NCBI GenBank assembly: GCA_946807835.1 | Contig: OX327693.1 | Span: 10,867,501 to 10,931,500 of the forward strand | Reading direction: 5' to 3' | Length of the DNA: 64,000 nt | DNA from: Ailanthus altissimus | Lineage: Eukaryota > Streptophyta > Magnoliopsida > Sapindales > Simaroubaceae | Part shown: positions 36,093 through 48,693 of the stretch, one piece after another | Layout: every line of letters begins with the position of its first letter | Position numbering within the stretch: the first letter of the stretch is position 1 | The notes under the pieces: model-generated | What the model saw: the letters and a program-made list of their open reading frames with translations, nothing else | Database searches by the model: none | What the model was told of the DNA's origin: nothing | Translations under genes and position numbers: made by a program

Positions 36093-36539
36093 AAAAAAAA
36101 ACAAAAACCTATCAAGATGGATGAGCCATAAAAGCAACTAGTTGAAATAATTAACTATAGCTTATATGGTTACTTACCAACCAATAGCTTAAATGCATAA
36201 AAATTTAAAAAAAAAATTGAAGCAAAGAAGAAGGCATTAAATGCTTGAGGAAGTCATCAACTTAAGCTAATATGGCTATCATGAGAAACTCGAGAGTTTT
36301 GATATATAAGCCCGAGCACGTGGAGATAATCCAAAAGCCTCGAAGACACTAACAACATCAAAATAATACTTCAAATTTGCTATTCAATATTTTCATTCAT
36401 AATTAATATTATTGTGGTTATAAACACTTATGGATGCTTGAAGTCTTTTAATCAAAACATATAATAGTAATTACTTATTTCACAGAAATTTTTGCGCCTC
36501 AAGATTAATATTATCTGAAAAACAAGACTTATTAAAGAA

Positions 36540-36800
36540 TCGAGGCAAGGCCTTAATCATCCCCTTTTCCAATTGGTCGAAGTATTAAACTAGGAGATAT
36601 GGGGTAAGGCTCTAATGACCTCATCGGTCAATTGATTAAAGAATTGAAGGGATTTGAAACAAGGCCCTAATGACTTCTATGGTCAGTTATCAGAAGCTAA
36701 AGATATACGAGGCAAGACTCTTAATGACCTCATCGGTTAATTATCAAGATAACTAAAAGAATACGAAGGCAGGATCGCCGAAAATAATTTTGGTCTATTA
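36540..36800 (+). repeat. Degenerate ~55-bp tandem repeats
   Basis: Four to five units share a GAGGCAAGGC...TAATGACCTCATCGGTCAATT pattern, with starts near 36540, 36601, 36659, 36710 and 36764. They sit in the leader of the outer LTR element. Confidence 0.6.
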
Positions 36801-37199
36801 TTTGAATACATTTTAGGTGACTAATTAAGATGAAAGAATTTTGAAAAAAATGAGAGGATAAAAGTGGTAACCACCAAAGACCTTCTCAGCCGAAGATCCT
36901 GAGTAAGCCTTAGGTCAAATTTCCAACTTAATATCTTAAGCAATTCTTGGTTGAACACCTTAAGAAACAGAGAAAGTTAAGGGTTTATGTTTTTCACCAT
37001 AAATGGTCCAAGTGGTATTTATAAGCCAAAGATACGTATACAAATTCATTAAAATATACCGAACAGGTATGGTAGTACTCATATTAACAAAAAAGAAAGT
37101 ATTAAAAAGAAATCTTCATTGAATAATAAAAATATACACAAAGAGGGGCCCAACCCAGATTATACAAAATTCAAAACAAGAAAAAAAAACTTAAAGCCT

Positions 37200-38898
37200 A
37201 AGAGGCAAGAGGGTGGATCCTTGATCACAGAAGGGCAAAGAAGTCCTTAGCCTAAATACCTTAATCAATTTGAGGAACCACTTCAACTTAAAAGGGCCCT
37301 CGGCTTCATCTACCTCAGACTCCGCCTAAGTTAAGATTACCTCCTCTAGCCAGGCCAAGTTTAGGTCAAGATATTACACATTAAATACTTCAATACACTT
37401 ATCAAAATCCAAGTCCACCCCATCAACGAATTATTCTTCATCCCTTAAAGCATTAGCTTAAGAAGCTTCAAGCTCTCTGGTTAACTTCTCATTTCTCTTT
37501 ATAAGGGTAGTTTTCTCCTCCTGAAGAACTTCAATTAGAGCCTAAGACTTATCAACTGCTCTTTTGAGTTAGAAAACTTCTAAAAAAAGAACTAAAGCCT
37601 TGCTTTTCTACATAGCTGACATAATCTTGGTTTTTTCCACTTTGGCAGCTAAACACTTGTGCCTTTGGCCCTCCTCTTCAACTTTTTTATTAGCCTTCAG
37701 CAAGACTTCATTGAGTTTGGCCACTTCAACTTCGACGTGTTGCAACTTCTACTTATCTTTAATAGTATCAAAAGATTCATCTCAACGTTGGAAAAGAACA
37801 AAGGTCGCTTGAGAAAAGAAAATGGTAAGTAGTTAATGATTATATAGGCTAACAAAGCTAACACTAAAACGTTTATCATAGAGTAAACATTTACCTCAAG
37901 CACACACCCTAAGCTATGTGCCAATAACTTAAAGGCATCTATATTTTGACACTTTATCAGCACAATCAGCAATGATAGCTTCCTCAGCTTCCTTTACTAA
38001 AGGTACTATGTGCCCAAACCTTCTTTGTTTCTTAGTAGAGATATTGAACAACTTATAGGATGAGTACCCTGACCTTATCTACTTCTATCTTGATTGAAGA
38101 TAGTATGGCTTAGGGTCAATGAGTCTAGGGCTATCACTCTTGCTACTAGTCTTCCCTTACTTAATTGTTTTAAAAGGAATGATGCATTTATAGTTGGAGG
38201 AGAAAGAGGTGGTTAAGCTCGTTGATATACCAAAACCGGAGGTAGTAGGGTTATATTTAGTGGCATTTGACTTGTTGAATCCACTATAACTCTTGAAGGA
38301 TCTATTAAGACCTTTAAAAATTCACTAAAAACTTAGAAGGTCTTTTCCTTTATGAGTTAGAGAGCTCCACGAGCATTTTCCTCCTACAGCTCCACTACTT
38401 AAGCTTCATCCTACTAAGCCAAGAAATGTGAAAAGCCCTTAGTATTTTTTACCCAATCCAATGGTCTCGGAAGAGTGAAGATGTTTTCAGTTGTTTTATT
38501 ATTGTCCATTCTGTCAAAAGAAAAAAAAAGTCAATATGAAAGTCAACATACATAAATGTAACTTTTTGAACAGATCGAGCACTATCAAGATGAGGATTAC
38601 TTCTTCTATCTCTCTTCTTATAAGATAACTCAAGTAGCTTGCTAACCATACTTGTACTTCCTGAGTTCTTTTAGGAGAGAAGTTCCTTGATAAGCCACCC
38701 TTAGTTGCGAGATTAAGCAATCTGATTATTCTCTTCCTAAGTAAGATTGGGTTTCAACATCTAAGTTATCACTACAATAACAAAAATAATAAAGTCACAA
38801 AACATCAAACAAAATGTTCGCAAGTATAGGACATAAACACCATAAGTGAACATGGAGCCAATCTAGAACAAATTCAAGGACAATACTTGCCTTCAAGC
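37200..38898 (-). pseudogene. Antisense ORF of the outer element, C-terminal part
   Basis: Minus-strand frames, broken by stops and shifts, give a segment around 38440-38530 with phenylalanine-rich FFF and a LFRDHW run, then lysine/glutamate-rich coiled-coil-like sequence at about 37440-37800 and a final WFLKLIKV segment near 37250. This layout (folded N-part, then coiled coil) resembles the 'putative gypsy type transposon' proteins (Pfam PF04195) found in plant LTR elements. Assignment is from memory of the family pattern and is tentative. It continues the N-terminal part at 60481-61307. Confidence 0.4.
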
Positions 38899-39157
38899 CA
38901 CTTCTAAAAAAAGGCATCACTGATAGATTATATCTGTTTTGTGATAGATATATTCTATCACCTAAAGTCACCTCACTAATCTGTAATAGATAATTTCTAT
39001 CATAGATTAATAATAGATGAAGTTTATGATAGATAAAATCTATCACAAATTTGTAATATAACAATTTTAGTAGGTGACGTGGTAGATGACATTTATGTTG
39101 ATGTAATCATCAACGTGGCAATTAATGTGGTAGCTGACATCATCAAGACATTAGCAT

Positions 39158-39212
39158 TGATGATGTCATCATCAATGATGTCATCATCAATGATGTCATG
39201 ATGAGATTATGA
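39158..39212. repeat. Short tandem repeat, ~17-bp unit
   Basis: About three copies of GATGTCATCATCAAT, within a wider region rich in TGATG/CATCA motifs (39090-39240). Confidence 0.6.
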
Positions 39213-40772
39213 TAATGATGTAATACTGATGAAAGCATACTTACTTTTTACCACTAAACTATGATAAATTTCTATCACTAATCTGTGATAATTGTCTATC
39301 ACTAATCTATAACAAATTTCTATAATGAATTTATATATTCCAAATTGTGAAATTTGATTTATTTTTTTATATATAATTAAATTAATACATATTAAATTAT
39401 ATTACAATATATAATCTTATATTACAATATAAAAATATTGAACAAGCTAATTAATAATTTAAATCAATCAACAATACACAATCAACATTAAAAAAAAAAC
39501 ATTCAAATTGCATGTTTTCTTAATATTAATTTACACAATCATGTAAATTACAACTTATATTTATCAACCATGTACAAAGCAAACCTGCGAATTAGACATA
39601 TGTATTCTACAGCACTACAACTTAATAGTGCAGTAATACATCTACAAAAGTTGCCAATTAAACATCATAAACATGTAGCCAATCAAACATCATAACTACA
39701 ACTATTTATCAATTTGTTCATCAGTAAACTTCAAATAATACTTCAACAATCAGTGAACCATGAGCAAACTTCCATAGATGACATAAACAGAAGTACATCC
39801 AAATTAACCCATAACAATATAAAGTCAATGGTGTATGCTTCAAGGGACAAACCTACATATGTAGAAATTTCAATGCGTTGGTTATATTTGAAGTACAAAA
39901 TTGACAAATAAATTTAGAATAAGATAGAAAATATTGATAGCGATACGACAAACCTACTATAAGTTCAAATTTTGCTAGCACAAAAGATGCCTATTCAACA
40001 CGAACTTCATAAATATCTTCTTTTATGTACGTTGTTTTTCCCATGAACTTGCATTCTATAAAGTTCAAGAAAGAGTAAAATTATTAATTATATATACATA
40101 GATTTCAGTTTTACATTAATTAGTAAAAAGAACTTATATTTTTTGAAAGTACTGTAACATCGTTTATAATATCTCTCATGTACACTATGACAAAAACATA
40201 GAAACCCTAACTAAACAAAAACACAAAATATAGCATTACATTAGATAAAAATAAGAAAAACAAAATATATAGAATATAGCATATATGACAACGAATTTCT
40301 CTAAAACCATTAAGTATGATAGAGAAGAGCATGGGATGAGTTAATGGAAATTGACATTGTTCATAATTATCTCTTTTAGATCCTTAACAAATTAATGAGT
40401 TCTAATTGTTGGAATTGACTAAACACCATCTTATTATCGACTGATGGTAAATCCATTGACCTTGCATAACAAGACAATTAAAGCAAAAACAATTATATTG
40501 GGAGATAAAGAATATAATCATAGATAAAGATATTATGAGGGAGATGGGTTGAAAGGCGAAGAGAAGAAAGGTAAAAGAAGAAACCAACAAAAACTCACTA
40601 GTTAGAGCTTAATTTACTTCAAGATAGATGGGTAGAGAATAATAAGTTGAGGAAGGATTGAGCTCTGATATATAGAAAAAGGAAAAAAATGATAAGATGT
40701 AGTTATCTATAATTGTGTATTATAGTGTATAACAGTAAAAGCAATTCAAAGAGAATGTGCTTACCATCACAT
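39213..40772. other. No gene seen
   Basis: AT-rich interior of the CACTA-like element. Further TGTGATAA/TCTATCAC subterminal motifs occur at 39255-39320; beyond that no coding frame was recognised. Confidence 0.4.
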
Positions 40773-41148
40773 TTTATTCTCAACCAGTCTTATGCACATA
40801 TCAAGGCCTGATAAGTATATGGATTCAATGAACTCTTACAACAATCAAGTACTCTACCTACAGTGCTGAAAGCAGATTCTAATACAATAGTTGACATTGG
40901 AGTCCCAAATTATCACGTGTCATCATGGATAATATAAGGTACCTTGGCGTGTGTACTTTCTACCAATTTAATACGTTAAGTTATAATTATGAGGAAAGGT
41001 TGGTTCTTCTAAATACTTCTCTAAATCTGAGATTGCATTTTAACTTTAAGAAGTCTCATGGAGCAATTTATCAAAGCCCTTTAATTTATTTCTGCTACTA
41101 CTACTAGTGCTAAGTAGGCTGCTTCCTTGCAAAGTAAAACCTTGATCC
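40773..41148 (-). pseudogene. hAT transposase, C-terminal dimerisation part (broken)
   Basis: Minus-strand translation shows the signature of the hAT C-terminal domain: SDLEKYLEEPTFPHNY, then, in a shifted frame, a decayed SAFSTVGR-like block near 40870 and a LDMCIRLVENK end near 40780. Stops and frameshifts are present. The reading continues on the far side of the Copia element at 48967, the GATCC/AATCC flanks being its target duplication. The transposase would have moved an hAT element; this copy is dead. Confidence 0.65.
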
Positions 41149-41434
41149 TATTAAGAACTCAATAAAAATAAACAAAGATTTGTAGATTTTAAAGGGATAG
41201 AAACCAAGATGAAAGACAAGCATAAATTGTGCATTACTTGTTCTGAAATATATACACTGCTGTAGATAAGATAACTACTGGTAAAACCAGCTTTTACATT
41301 ATTTTGAATTCAAAACCAATTTCCTAAAATCAAGCTAATTCCAACTTATTCTTAACTGAATTTTGACTTGGTAAAATAGAGTTTTAAACTTATTTTTATC
41401 TTGAACAACTTGTGAAAAATATAAAAGCTTAATA
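41149..41434 (-). repeat. 3' LTR, TATA-ended
   Basis: It pairs with 48694-48966. The main difference is a ~13-bp segment near 41275 (ATAACTACTGGTA) absent from the right copy. Confidence 0.85.
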
Positions 41435-41599
41435 CTCCTCCTTGATATTTTTCTTGAACACTCTAAGTTTGTCCCTTAAGAATTCAAATTTTGCTCTTAG
41501 AAGTGTTTTGATCATTATATCAGCATTTTGCTCATTTGTACTGCAATGCACAAGTTTGATCTCTCCTCTTTTTTCAGCTTATCTGATAGCATAAAATTT

Positions 41600-44500
41600 G
41601 ACATTGATGTGTTTTGTTCTGCCATGTTAAACTGGATTTTTTGCAATAGAGAGAGCAGACTTGTTGTCAATCCAAATGGTTGTTGCTTCTTGTTGTTGAA
41701 AACCTAAATTAGTAAGAATTTTTCGAAGCCAGATAGCTTGATTAGATGCACTTGCAGCAAAAATATATTTTACTTCAGCTGTAGATTGAGCTACAACTTC
41801 TTGTTTCTTGGAGTTCCAAGAGAAAGTTCCACTTCCAAAAGAGAAAACATAACCAAATGTACTCTTAGAGTCATCTACACAACCTGCCCAATCACTGTCT
41901 GCAAATCCCTGTAGTTGCTGACTTTGTTCCCTTTTAAACCAAAGACCAAAGTTAGTGGTGCACCTAATGTATCTTAACACTCATTTAACTACCCCTAGGT
42001 GAATTTTACTTGGAGATTGCATAAACCTAGAGAGCAGACTTGGAGAATACATAATATCAGGTCTTGATGCAGAAAGATACAGTAGGCTGCCTATTATGCT
42101 TCTGTACATGGAGGCATCAATTTTAGTTTCATCATCATTCTTGTTGAATTTTTCATGCAAAACAAATGGAGTAGCAACTAGTTTAGCTCTCTCTAGATGA
42201 AATTTTCTTAGGAGTTTCCAAGCGTACTTCTGTTGGAAAATGAAGATTCCACCCTCTTGGTGAATTTCCATTCCCAAGAAGTAGCTCATCCTTCCCAAAT
42301 CAGAAATTTCAAACCTTTTCCCCATTTCAGCTTTAAAATTCTTCATTTTTGCTGAAACTCCTCCTGTCACCAATAGGTCATCAACATACATGGACACTAT
42401 TAGTAGCACTTCAGTTCCTGATTACATAGTATAGAGTGTGGCTTCATTTCACTTCTTACAAAGCCTTGCTGGAGTAAAGAATTATCAATTCGACTATACT
42501 AGGCTCTAGAAGCTTGTTTTAATCCATATAAAGCTTTGTAGAGCATATAGACTCTCTCTTCAGTTTCTGGAGCTATGAACCCTTCAGGTTGCTCAATGTA
42601 GATATCTTCTTCAAGCATACCCTTTAAAAAGGTTGACCTTACATCTAAGTGATAAATTTTCCAATTTAATTTAGCTGCAAGGGTTATAAGAAGCCTAATA
42701 ATGTCATGCCTAGCAATTGGTGCAAAAGTATTAGTATAATCAAAACCAGACTACTGCATGTATCCCTTCACAACTAACCTAGCTTTGTGTTTATTAACAA
42801 TACCATCAGGATTTATTTGTGTTCTATAAACCCATTTTACTCTTATGACTTTCTGGCCACAGGGCCTGTCAACAAGTTTTCATGTTCCATTCTTTTCAAT
42901 CATACTGATTTCCTCTTGCATAGCATTCATTCAGTTTTTCAACTTCGCGGCTTCATTGTAACAAGTTGGTTCTGAGGCAACAAGATTACACCTCTTATAG
43001 AGCTCTGCAATTGTCGTGGTGCCTTTTATTGGAATTTCATTATCTGAGTCTCCTTCAGAATTACTAGAATTCTGATCTTGAGACACTTCATCAGGTTCCT
43101 TTGTGTTGCTTCGCATAACATTCATCCAGTTTTTCAACTTCGCAGCTTTATTGTAACAAATTGGTTTTGAAGCAACTAGATTACACCTTTTATAGAGCTT
43201 TGTAATTGTCCTGGTGCCTTTTATTGGAATTTTATTATCTGAGTCTCCTTCAGAATTACTAGAATTCTGATCTTAAGACACTTCATCAGGTTCTTTTGTG
43301 TTGCTTCCATCAATTCTAGCTTTATTCCAATTCCATTGTGCAAGCTCATTGAATTTTACATTCCTGTTAACAATAATTTTTTTTGTTTTCAAACTGATGA
43401 TTCTGTACCCCTTTAATGTATTGTTATATCCCACAAAGATGCCAATGTCAGATTTTTTATCCAGCTTGTCCCTTTTCTCATTTGGAACATGTGATAAGCA
43501 AATACAGCCAAACACTCTTAGATGCTCTGCTGAAGGTTTTATTGATGACCAAGCTTCAAAAGGAGTCTTACCTTTTAAGGCTTTGGTGGGCAACAAATTC
43601 AGCAAGTATATAGAAGTATTTACAGCTTCTACCCAAAAATTCTTAGGCAGATTCTTCTCAAACAATAAACATCTGGCCATTTCCATGACTGATCTATTTT
43701 TCCTTTTCACTTGCACCATTTTGTTGAGGTGTGTAGGGAATAGTCAGCTAATGTTTGATTCTAGCCTTAATAAAGAAAGGCTTGAATTCATTTGAGCAGT
43801 ACTCAGCCCTATTATCGGTCCTAAGCATCTTAATAAAACTCTCTGTTTGTTTCTCTACCATGGACTTGAAGTTCTGAAATTTTGCAAAATTATCTGATTT
43901 CTGCTTAAGGAAGTACACCCTACAAAATCTAATATAGTCATCAATGAAGAGTAAAAAGTATTTACTCCCATTTAGTGATGCAACACTCATTGGACTACAT
44001 AAGTCAGAATAAATTAACTGAAGCTTTTTAGATGCCCTCCAAGTACTTTCAGCAAAGGGCAATTTGCATCGCTTACCATATTGATAGCCAGCACATACAT
44101 CATTGACATGAGTAATTGAAGGTAGGTTCATAACTAGCTCATCTTTATGCATCTTCATTAGATTAAAGTAACTAAAATGTCTAAGTCTTTTGTGCCACAA
44201 TACAAAACTATCTAGATGGCTAGAAAAAACAAGTAAATCAGATTGTTTCCAGTCTACAGGAAATACTTTATCTTGCATTTTTACTCTCATGAGCTCACAG
44301 CCAGAGAGATCACTAATGATGCATTTATTTCCCTTAAATAGTAATGCATATTGTTTATCCATTAATTGACCTACACTGAGCAGGTTTTGGCTTATATCAG
44401 GTACATATAACACATCAGAAATGACTTTAGTACCTAATTGAGTATTAATGGAAATTGTCCCCTTACCTTTGACATCTACCTATGCTCCATTTCTCACTTG

Positions 44501-44757
44501 CACTCTAGACTTGTAGGACCTATCTAGTTCACTGAAATTTGCTTCTTCAGAGGTCATATGGCTTGAATAGCCACTGTCCACTAACTACCCTTCTTGACTT
44601 CATTGGTAGAATAGCTAGTGACAGTAAACAGGTTCTCTGTTAGGCTCTCTTGTTCTTCAACTGCTTGTGCCTGCTGTGCTTATATATTTATCTTATTTTT
44701 GCATACTTTAGAAATATGCCCCAACTGGTTACAAGCTTTGTACTAGACTCTAGGCCT
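41600..44757 (-). pseudogene. Copia pol: protease, integrase, RT, RNase H (broken)
   Basis: Leftward on the minus strand: the second zinc knuckle (44690-44740, first cysteine changed to tyrosine); a decayed protease SG motif near 44580; the pre-integrase and integrase region 43748-44413 (LYVPDISQNLLSVGQL, LWHKRLRHFSYFNL, YFLLFIDDYIRF); and the integrase C-terminal part 43273-43719 (FGCICLSHVP, GYNNTLKGYRI). The reverse transcriptase follows, with the MYVDDLLVTGG active-site strand near 42390, then RNase H 41627-41980 with ADSDWAGCVDDSKST and IWIDNKSALSIAKNPV. Frames are long, but the integrase/RT junctions and the RT fingers contain stops and shifts. This is a moderately old, inactive polyprotein. 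Confidence 0.8.
42925..43314 (-). repeat. 195-bp in-frame tandem duplication in pol
   Basis: Two adjacent 195-bp units (about 42925-43119 and 43120-43314) encode the acidic linker between integrase and reverse transcriptase (TKEPDEVS, then a serine/acid-rich stretch). The length is a multiple of three. The units differ at roughly a dozen positions, so the duplication is not recent. Confidence 0.8.
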
Positions 44758-44762
44758 GAACC

Positions 44763-47700
44763 TGTTGGGATTTGTGCTTACGTGCCATCCCATAGTGTAT
44801 AAATATATAGTGATTGTATTTATACAATTATTATTTCTAATAAAATCGTTAATATTATTTATTATTAAATGGTAAGATGTTTGTAACATTTCAGACATTG
44901 TATGATCTGAAGGAGTTTAGATCTGATCTAAAAGAGTTTAGACTAGGGCTAAGAGTTAGCAACGCTAATAGTTGTAAACATTAAGAGTTAGTGGTACTAA
45001 GAGTTAGTAAGTTTATAAGAATTAGCGAAATCTAAAGAATTAGAGCCTTGTCTGAAATGGGACAATGACCTGAGAGTATATTAGTAATGACATAGCTGCA
45101 AGTAGTTGCAGATGGTACTAGGAAATGTCATTATGCAAGTATGTCCTCAAACATAATGTTCCTGATCTAATTTCATTGATGCAGGTCTATCGGTGGAACC
45201 CATTAATATAGATTAGTGTATGTCAATGTCTGGATGGTCCAGATGGTTAGTTTTAGCAAACCATGAGCTTAGTAGGAAGCTCGTATAGAGATGCAGGTAT
45301 TCAGTAAGGACTGGATATTGAACAGACTCACGAAGACATCCAACAGATATCTCATAAAGTCGTCATTAGAAGGTCTTCCGAGTTAAGTAGTATTTATGGT
45401 CCTTTGACCTGAGCGCCACGGTGGGCTTGTAAGTGATCCACCATGCTTTGGTTCCATACATGTCAGAAACTTTTCATGGTCTGACCGCTGGGTGTCGCTG
45501 AGTATGGTCCGATGCTCATGGAGTCTGGTGTGCGTGGATATGAGATTCATCAGCTCATATGAGTGGGTTGTATATCCTAATGCTCCGAGATTGTATTTCA
45601 GAAATACTTGTGGCCGCAAGCATATACCTTGGGAAAGATATTCCAAAGGAATAAACAATATCACAAAAGTGTTTGTGGATATTGTTTAATGAAATATAAA
45701 TCTGGAGATAAGTTCATTATTGAGCAAATAAGAGATTTGACGGTGATGATCTATATCTCTGCTCTTCAAAGATATAAATGATGGAAGGATTATACGAATA
45801 TGCAATAACCTCAACTTGCATGGTCTAATGCGCTAATTTGTAATATCCGTAACATGTGTGTAGGACATTGTTCACGGACGTATTGAGAAGTCTGCAAAGG
45901 TATTCAGTAAGGACTTGATATTGAACAGACTCACAAAGACATCCAATAGACATCTCATAAAGCCGTCGATAGAAGGTTTTCCGAGTTGAGTAGTATTTGT
46001 GGTCCTTTGACTTGAGTGCCACAGTGGGCTTGTGAGTGATCCACCATGCTTTAGTTCCACACATGTCAGAAACCTTTCATGGTCTGACCGCTGGGTATGG
46101 TCCGATGCTCATGGAGTCTGGTGTGCGTGGATATGGGATCCGTCAGCTCATATGAGTGGGTTGTATATCCTAATGCTTCGAGATTGTATTTCAGAAATAC
46201 TTGTGGCCACAAGCATATACCTTGGAAAAGATATTCCGAAGGAATAAACAATATCACAAAAGTGTTTGTGGATATTGTTTAATGAAATATAAATCTGGAG
46301 ATAAGTTCATGATTGAGCAAATAAGAGATTTGACGGTGATGATCTATATCTCTGCTCTTCAAAGATATAAATGATGGAAGGATTATACGAATATACAATA
46401 ACCTCAACTTGCATGGTCTAACGAGCTAATTTGTAATATCCGTAACGTGTGTGTGGGACATTGTTCACGGACGTATGGAGAAGCTCCATATGAAAAATTA
46501 GGTGTGGACCTAGAGAGTCTTACAATATGAAGTGTACTCGTTGAGCACTGGGGTAGCGGATTGGATTGAATAGTTCGATCTAATAAATTTCAGCAAAATA
46601 GAATAATTAGTTAGGGATCCCTCGGGATGTACATTTGTCAAGACTTAAGTTGTTAAGTAAATCACTCAATTAATTAACAAGGGTTGTTAATTAATAGAAT
46701 ATTGATAAGTGGCAAAATTTGTTCCATGATTTAATTTTACCTTTTTACTATTTACCCTTGGTAGTAAAAATTAGTAAGGTAAAAAATAATTATTCAAAAT
46801 TGTTTTGAATAATTAAATTATATTTTGTTATTATATTATTAGATAATATTATAATATATATAGATCATGGCATTGTATTTTAATATAACGAGGGACCTAA
46901 ATGTTGGCCATTTATTTATCCATTATAATTATAGTAATTATATTTGTTAGGTAAAAATTAATTTTAGTGGCCATTATTCTAGTGCTTTGTTAAATTAATT
47001 CTAAGTGGGAGACCAACAATACAATTGGTGGAGCACTTAATTTTGTTTAATTAAAATGTTAAATAACAAAATTGATTTGCAAAAACAATTGAATCATTGA
47101 TTCAATTCTTGTGAAGAATTTGGCAAAGGAAGAGAAAGAGAGGTAAGAGAGAATTTTAGTTTTTGTTCATTTTCAAGTGTTGAAAATTGTAGAACTTCTC
47201 TTCATCTTCTTCTCTCATGGATGGAATATAATGAACAAAAACAAATGGAGAAAGAGATTAATAATTATGACAAGAGTTGTTCATCATAATTAATCTTATG
47301 TAGAAACTGTTTCTAAGATTAATATACAAGAGTTGTATGTTAAATATTTCTAGATAATACAAGAGTTGTATAAAAAATATTTACCATCTCCATTTGAGAA
47401 ACAAAATTGTATTCAAAAGAGTTTGAATATAAGTTGCTGAAAATTCTAAGATTAAGCTACCATTCTAGCTCCTTAATCCCACTAAAAGTTATGGACTAGA
47501 ATTGTTCAACATATACTTCAAGGTGAACTCTAGACATGGATTGTTGGAGGACTTGAAGAATTTTGTAAAGCTACTTTCATTAGGTGAGTTATTTTACATT
47601 ATGTTATAATACAATATTGTTCATCATGTTTATGTTGTATAATTGTTATACTTGCATGTATATGTGATATATATGTTCAATTTGTTAAATTTGGTGTATT

Positions 47701-47777
47701 TGTAACATGCTTCCGCTATATATTGTAATTTTTGGAATTACGTATACACTCGTATATCACACACTCGATCCTCAACA
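44763..47777 (+). mobile_element. Solo LTR of family L, 3,015 bp
   Basis: It starts TGTTGGGA and ends CCTCAACA, with an exact 5-bp target duplication GAACC (44758-44762 and 47778-47782). No internal element sequence is present. It lies between the two zinc knuckles of the Copia gag, and removing it restores that frame. It is longer than the other copies because of a ~600-bp tandem duplication at 45296-46490. Confidence 0.9.
45296..46490 (+). repeat. ~600-bp tandem duplication inside the solo LTR
   Basis: Unit 1 (45296-45898) and unit 2 (45899 to about 46490) both begin GGTATTCAGTAAGGACT and end GGACGTAT(T/G)GAGAAG. Unit 2 lacks about 9 bp near 46094. Identity is high, well above that between different LTR copies. 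Confidence 0.85.
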
Positions 47778-47782
47778 GAACC

Positions 47783-48591
47783 AGCAATAATTTTTAGAAT
47801 GACTTCTCTTTCTACAATGAGGATAAGGTAAAAACTTGCCCTTTTTTCCAGAATTCTTATTTTCTTCACTTTCTTTCCTTTCTTTTCCCTTCTTTTCACC
47901 AACTTACTTATTTCCTCCATTGTTACTTCCTGTAGCTCTATATCTTTGTGTTATCTGAAGTACTTGTTCTGTTGAGTCATCAAGCCTTATAGCTCTTCTT
48001 TGCTCAATAGCTTTTAAGGCATTGACTAACTCAGTAAGGTTCATCTGAGAGAGATCTTTTGAGTCTTCTAAAGATGAAAATTTTGCATCAAACCTTTCAG
48101 GCACACTGACCAGAACCTTTTGAATTATCCTTTTATCTGCTAGTTCTTACCCTAAGTTGATTAACAATCTTCATGAGCTTGTCTGAGTATTCTTTGATAG
48201 TTTCATTCTCCTTCATTTTCAAGACTTCAAATGCTTTCCATAAGTTAAGCACTTGAATTTGTTTTGTGGTGTCATTTCCTTGGAATTCCTCTTTGAACTT
48301 GTCCCAAGCCTGTTTTGCTCCTCTATATGTCATAATCCTTGAAAAGATTGCATTAGTTACAGAGGAATGTATTGCAGACAAGGCTTTATAATCTTTTGCA
48401 TATTCCTCATTGTACAATTTCATTTGAGCAATGGTTGGATTCTAAGGCAGTGGGGCAGGCTCTCTTCCTATTTCAACTATATCCTATAAATCAAAAGCCC
48501 TCAGATATACCTTCATCTTTACTGCCCAGATAGGATAATTTTCACTTGTGAAAGGAGGTAGAGTTGGAGCAGTGAAAGAACTTGAGGCCAT
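47783..48591 (-). pseudogene. Copia gag (broken)
   Basis: ATG at 48591-48589 opens ASSSFTAPTLPPF, with NYPIWAVKMKVYL after it, a standard Copia gag start. Two amber stops follow (near 48484 and 48444). The UBN2/gag domain runs through 48133-48423 (YNEEYAKDYKALSAIHSSV, WDKFKEEFQGND, LNLWKAFEVLKMKENE). A lysine/glutamate-rich linker and the first zinc knuckle (HCRKRSHSKNYCW, first cysteine changed to tyrosine) reach the solo LTR at 47782. Confidence 0.8.
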
Positions 48592-48681
48592 TTAGTATTT
48601 AAAGCAGACTTTAGAGGCTTTTAATGGAGGTTTGGCTTTTCTAATTTTATTTATATAGATATTGCCCTTAAGATCAATACA

Positions 48682-48693
48682 GCTCTGATACTA
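48682..48693 (-). other. Primer binding site (initiator tRNA-Met, one mismatch)
   Basis: The minus strand reads TAGTATCAGAGC, one base from TGGTATCAGAGC, directly after the LTR end. It fixes the LTR 3' end as CTTAATA. Confidence 0.75.

Noticed and set aside
39158..39212. Short repeats considered as a CRISPR-like array
   Set aside because: They are contiguous, without spacers, in a plant genome context; a simple minisatellite.
43298..43795. 165-codon plus-strand frame
   Set aside because: It is the antisense shadow of the Copia integrase on the minus strand.
45383..46282. Repeated short frames inside the 3-kb solo LTR on both strands
   Set aside because: Matching peptides come from the ~600-bp tandem duplication, not from a gene; the LTR has no coding role.
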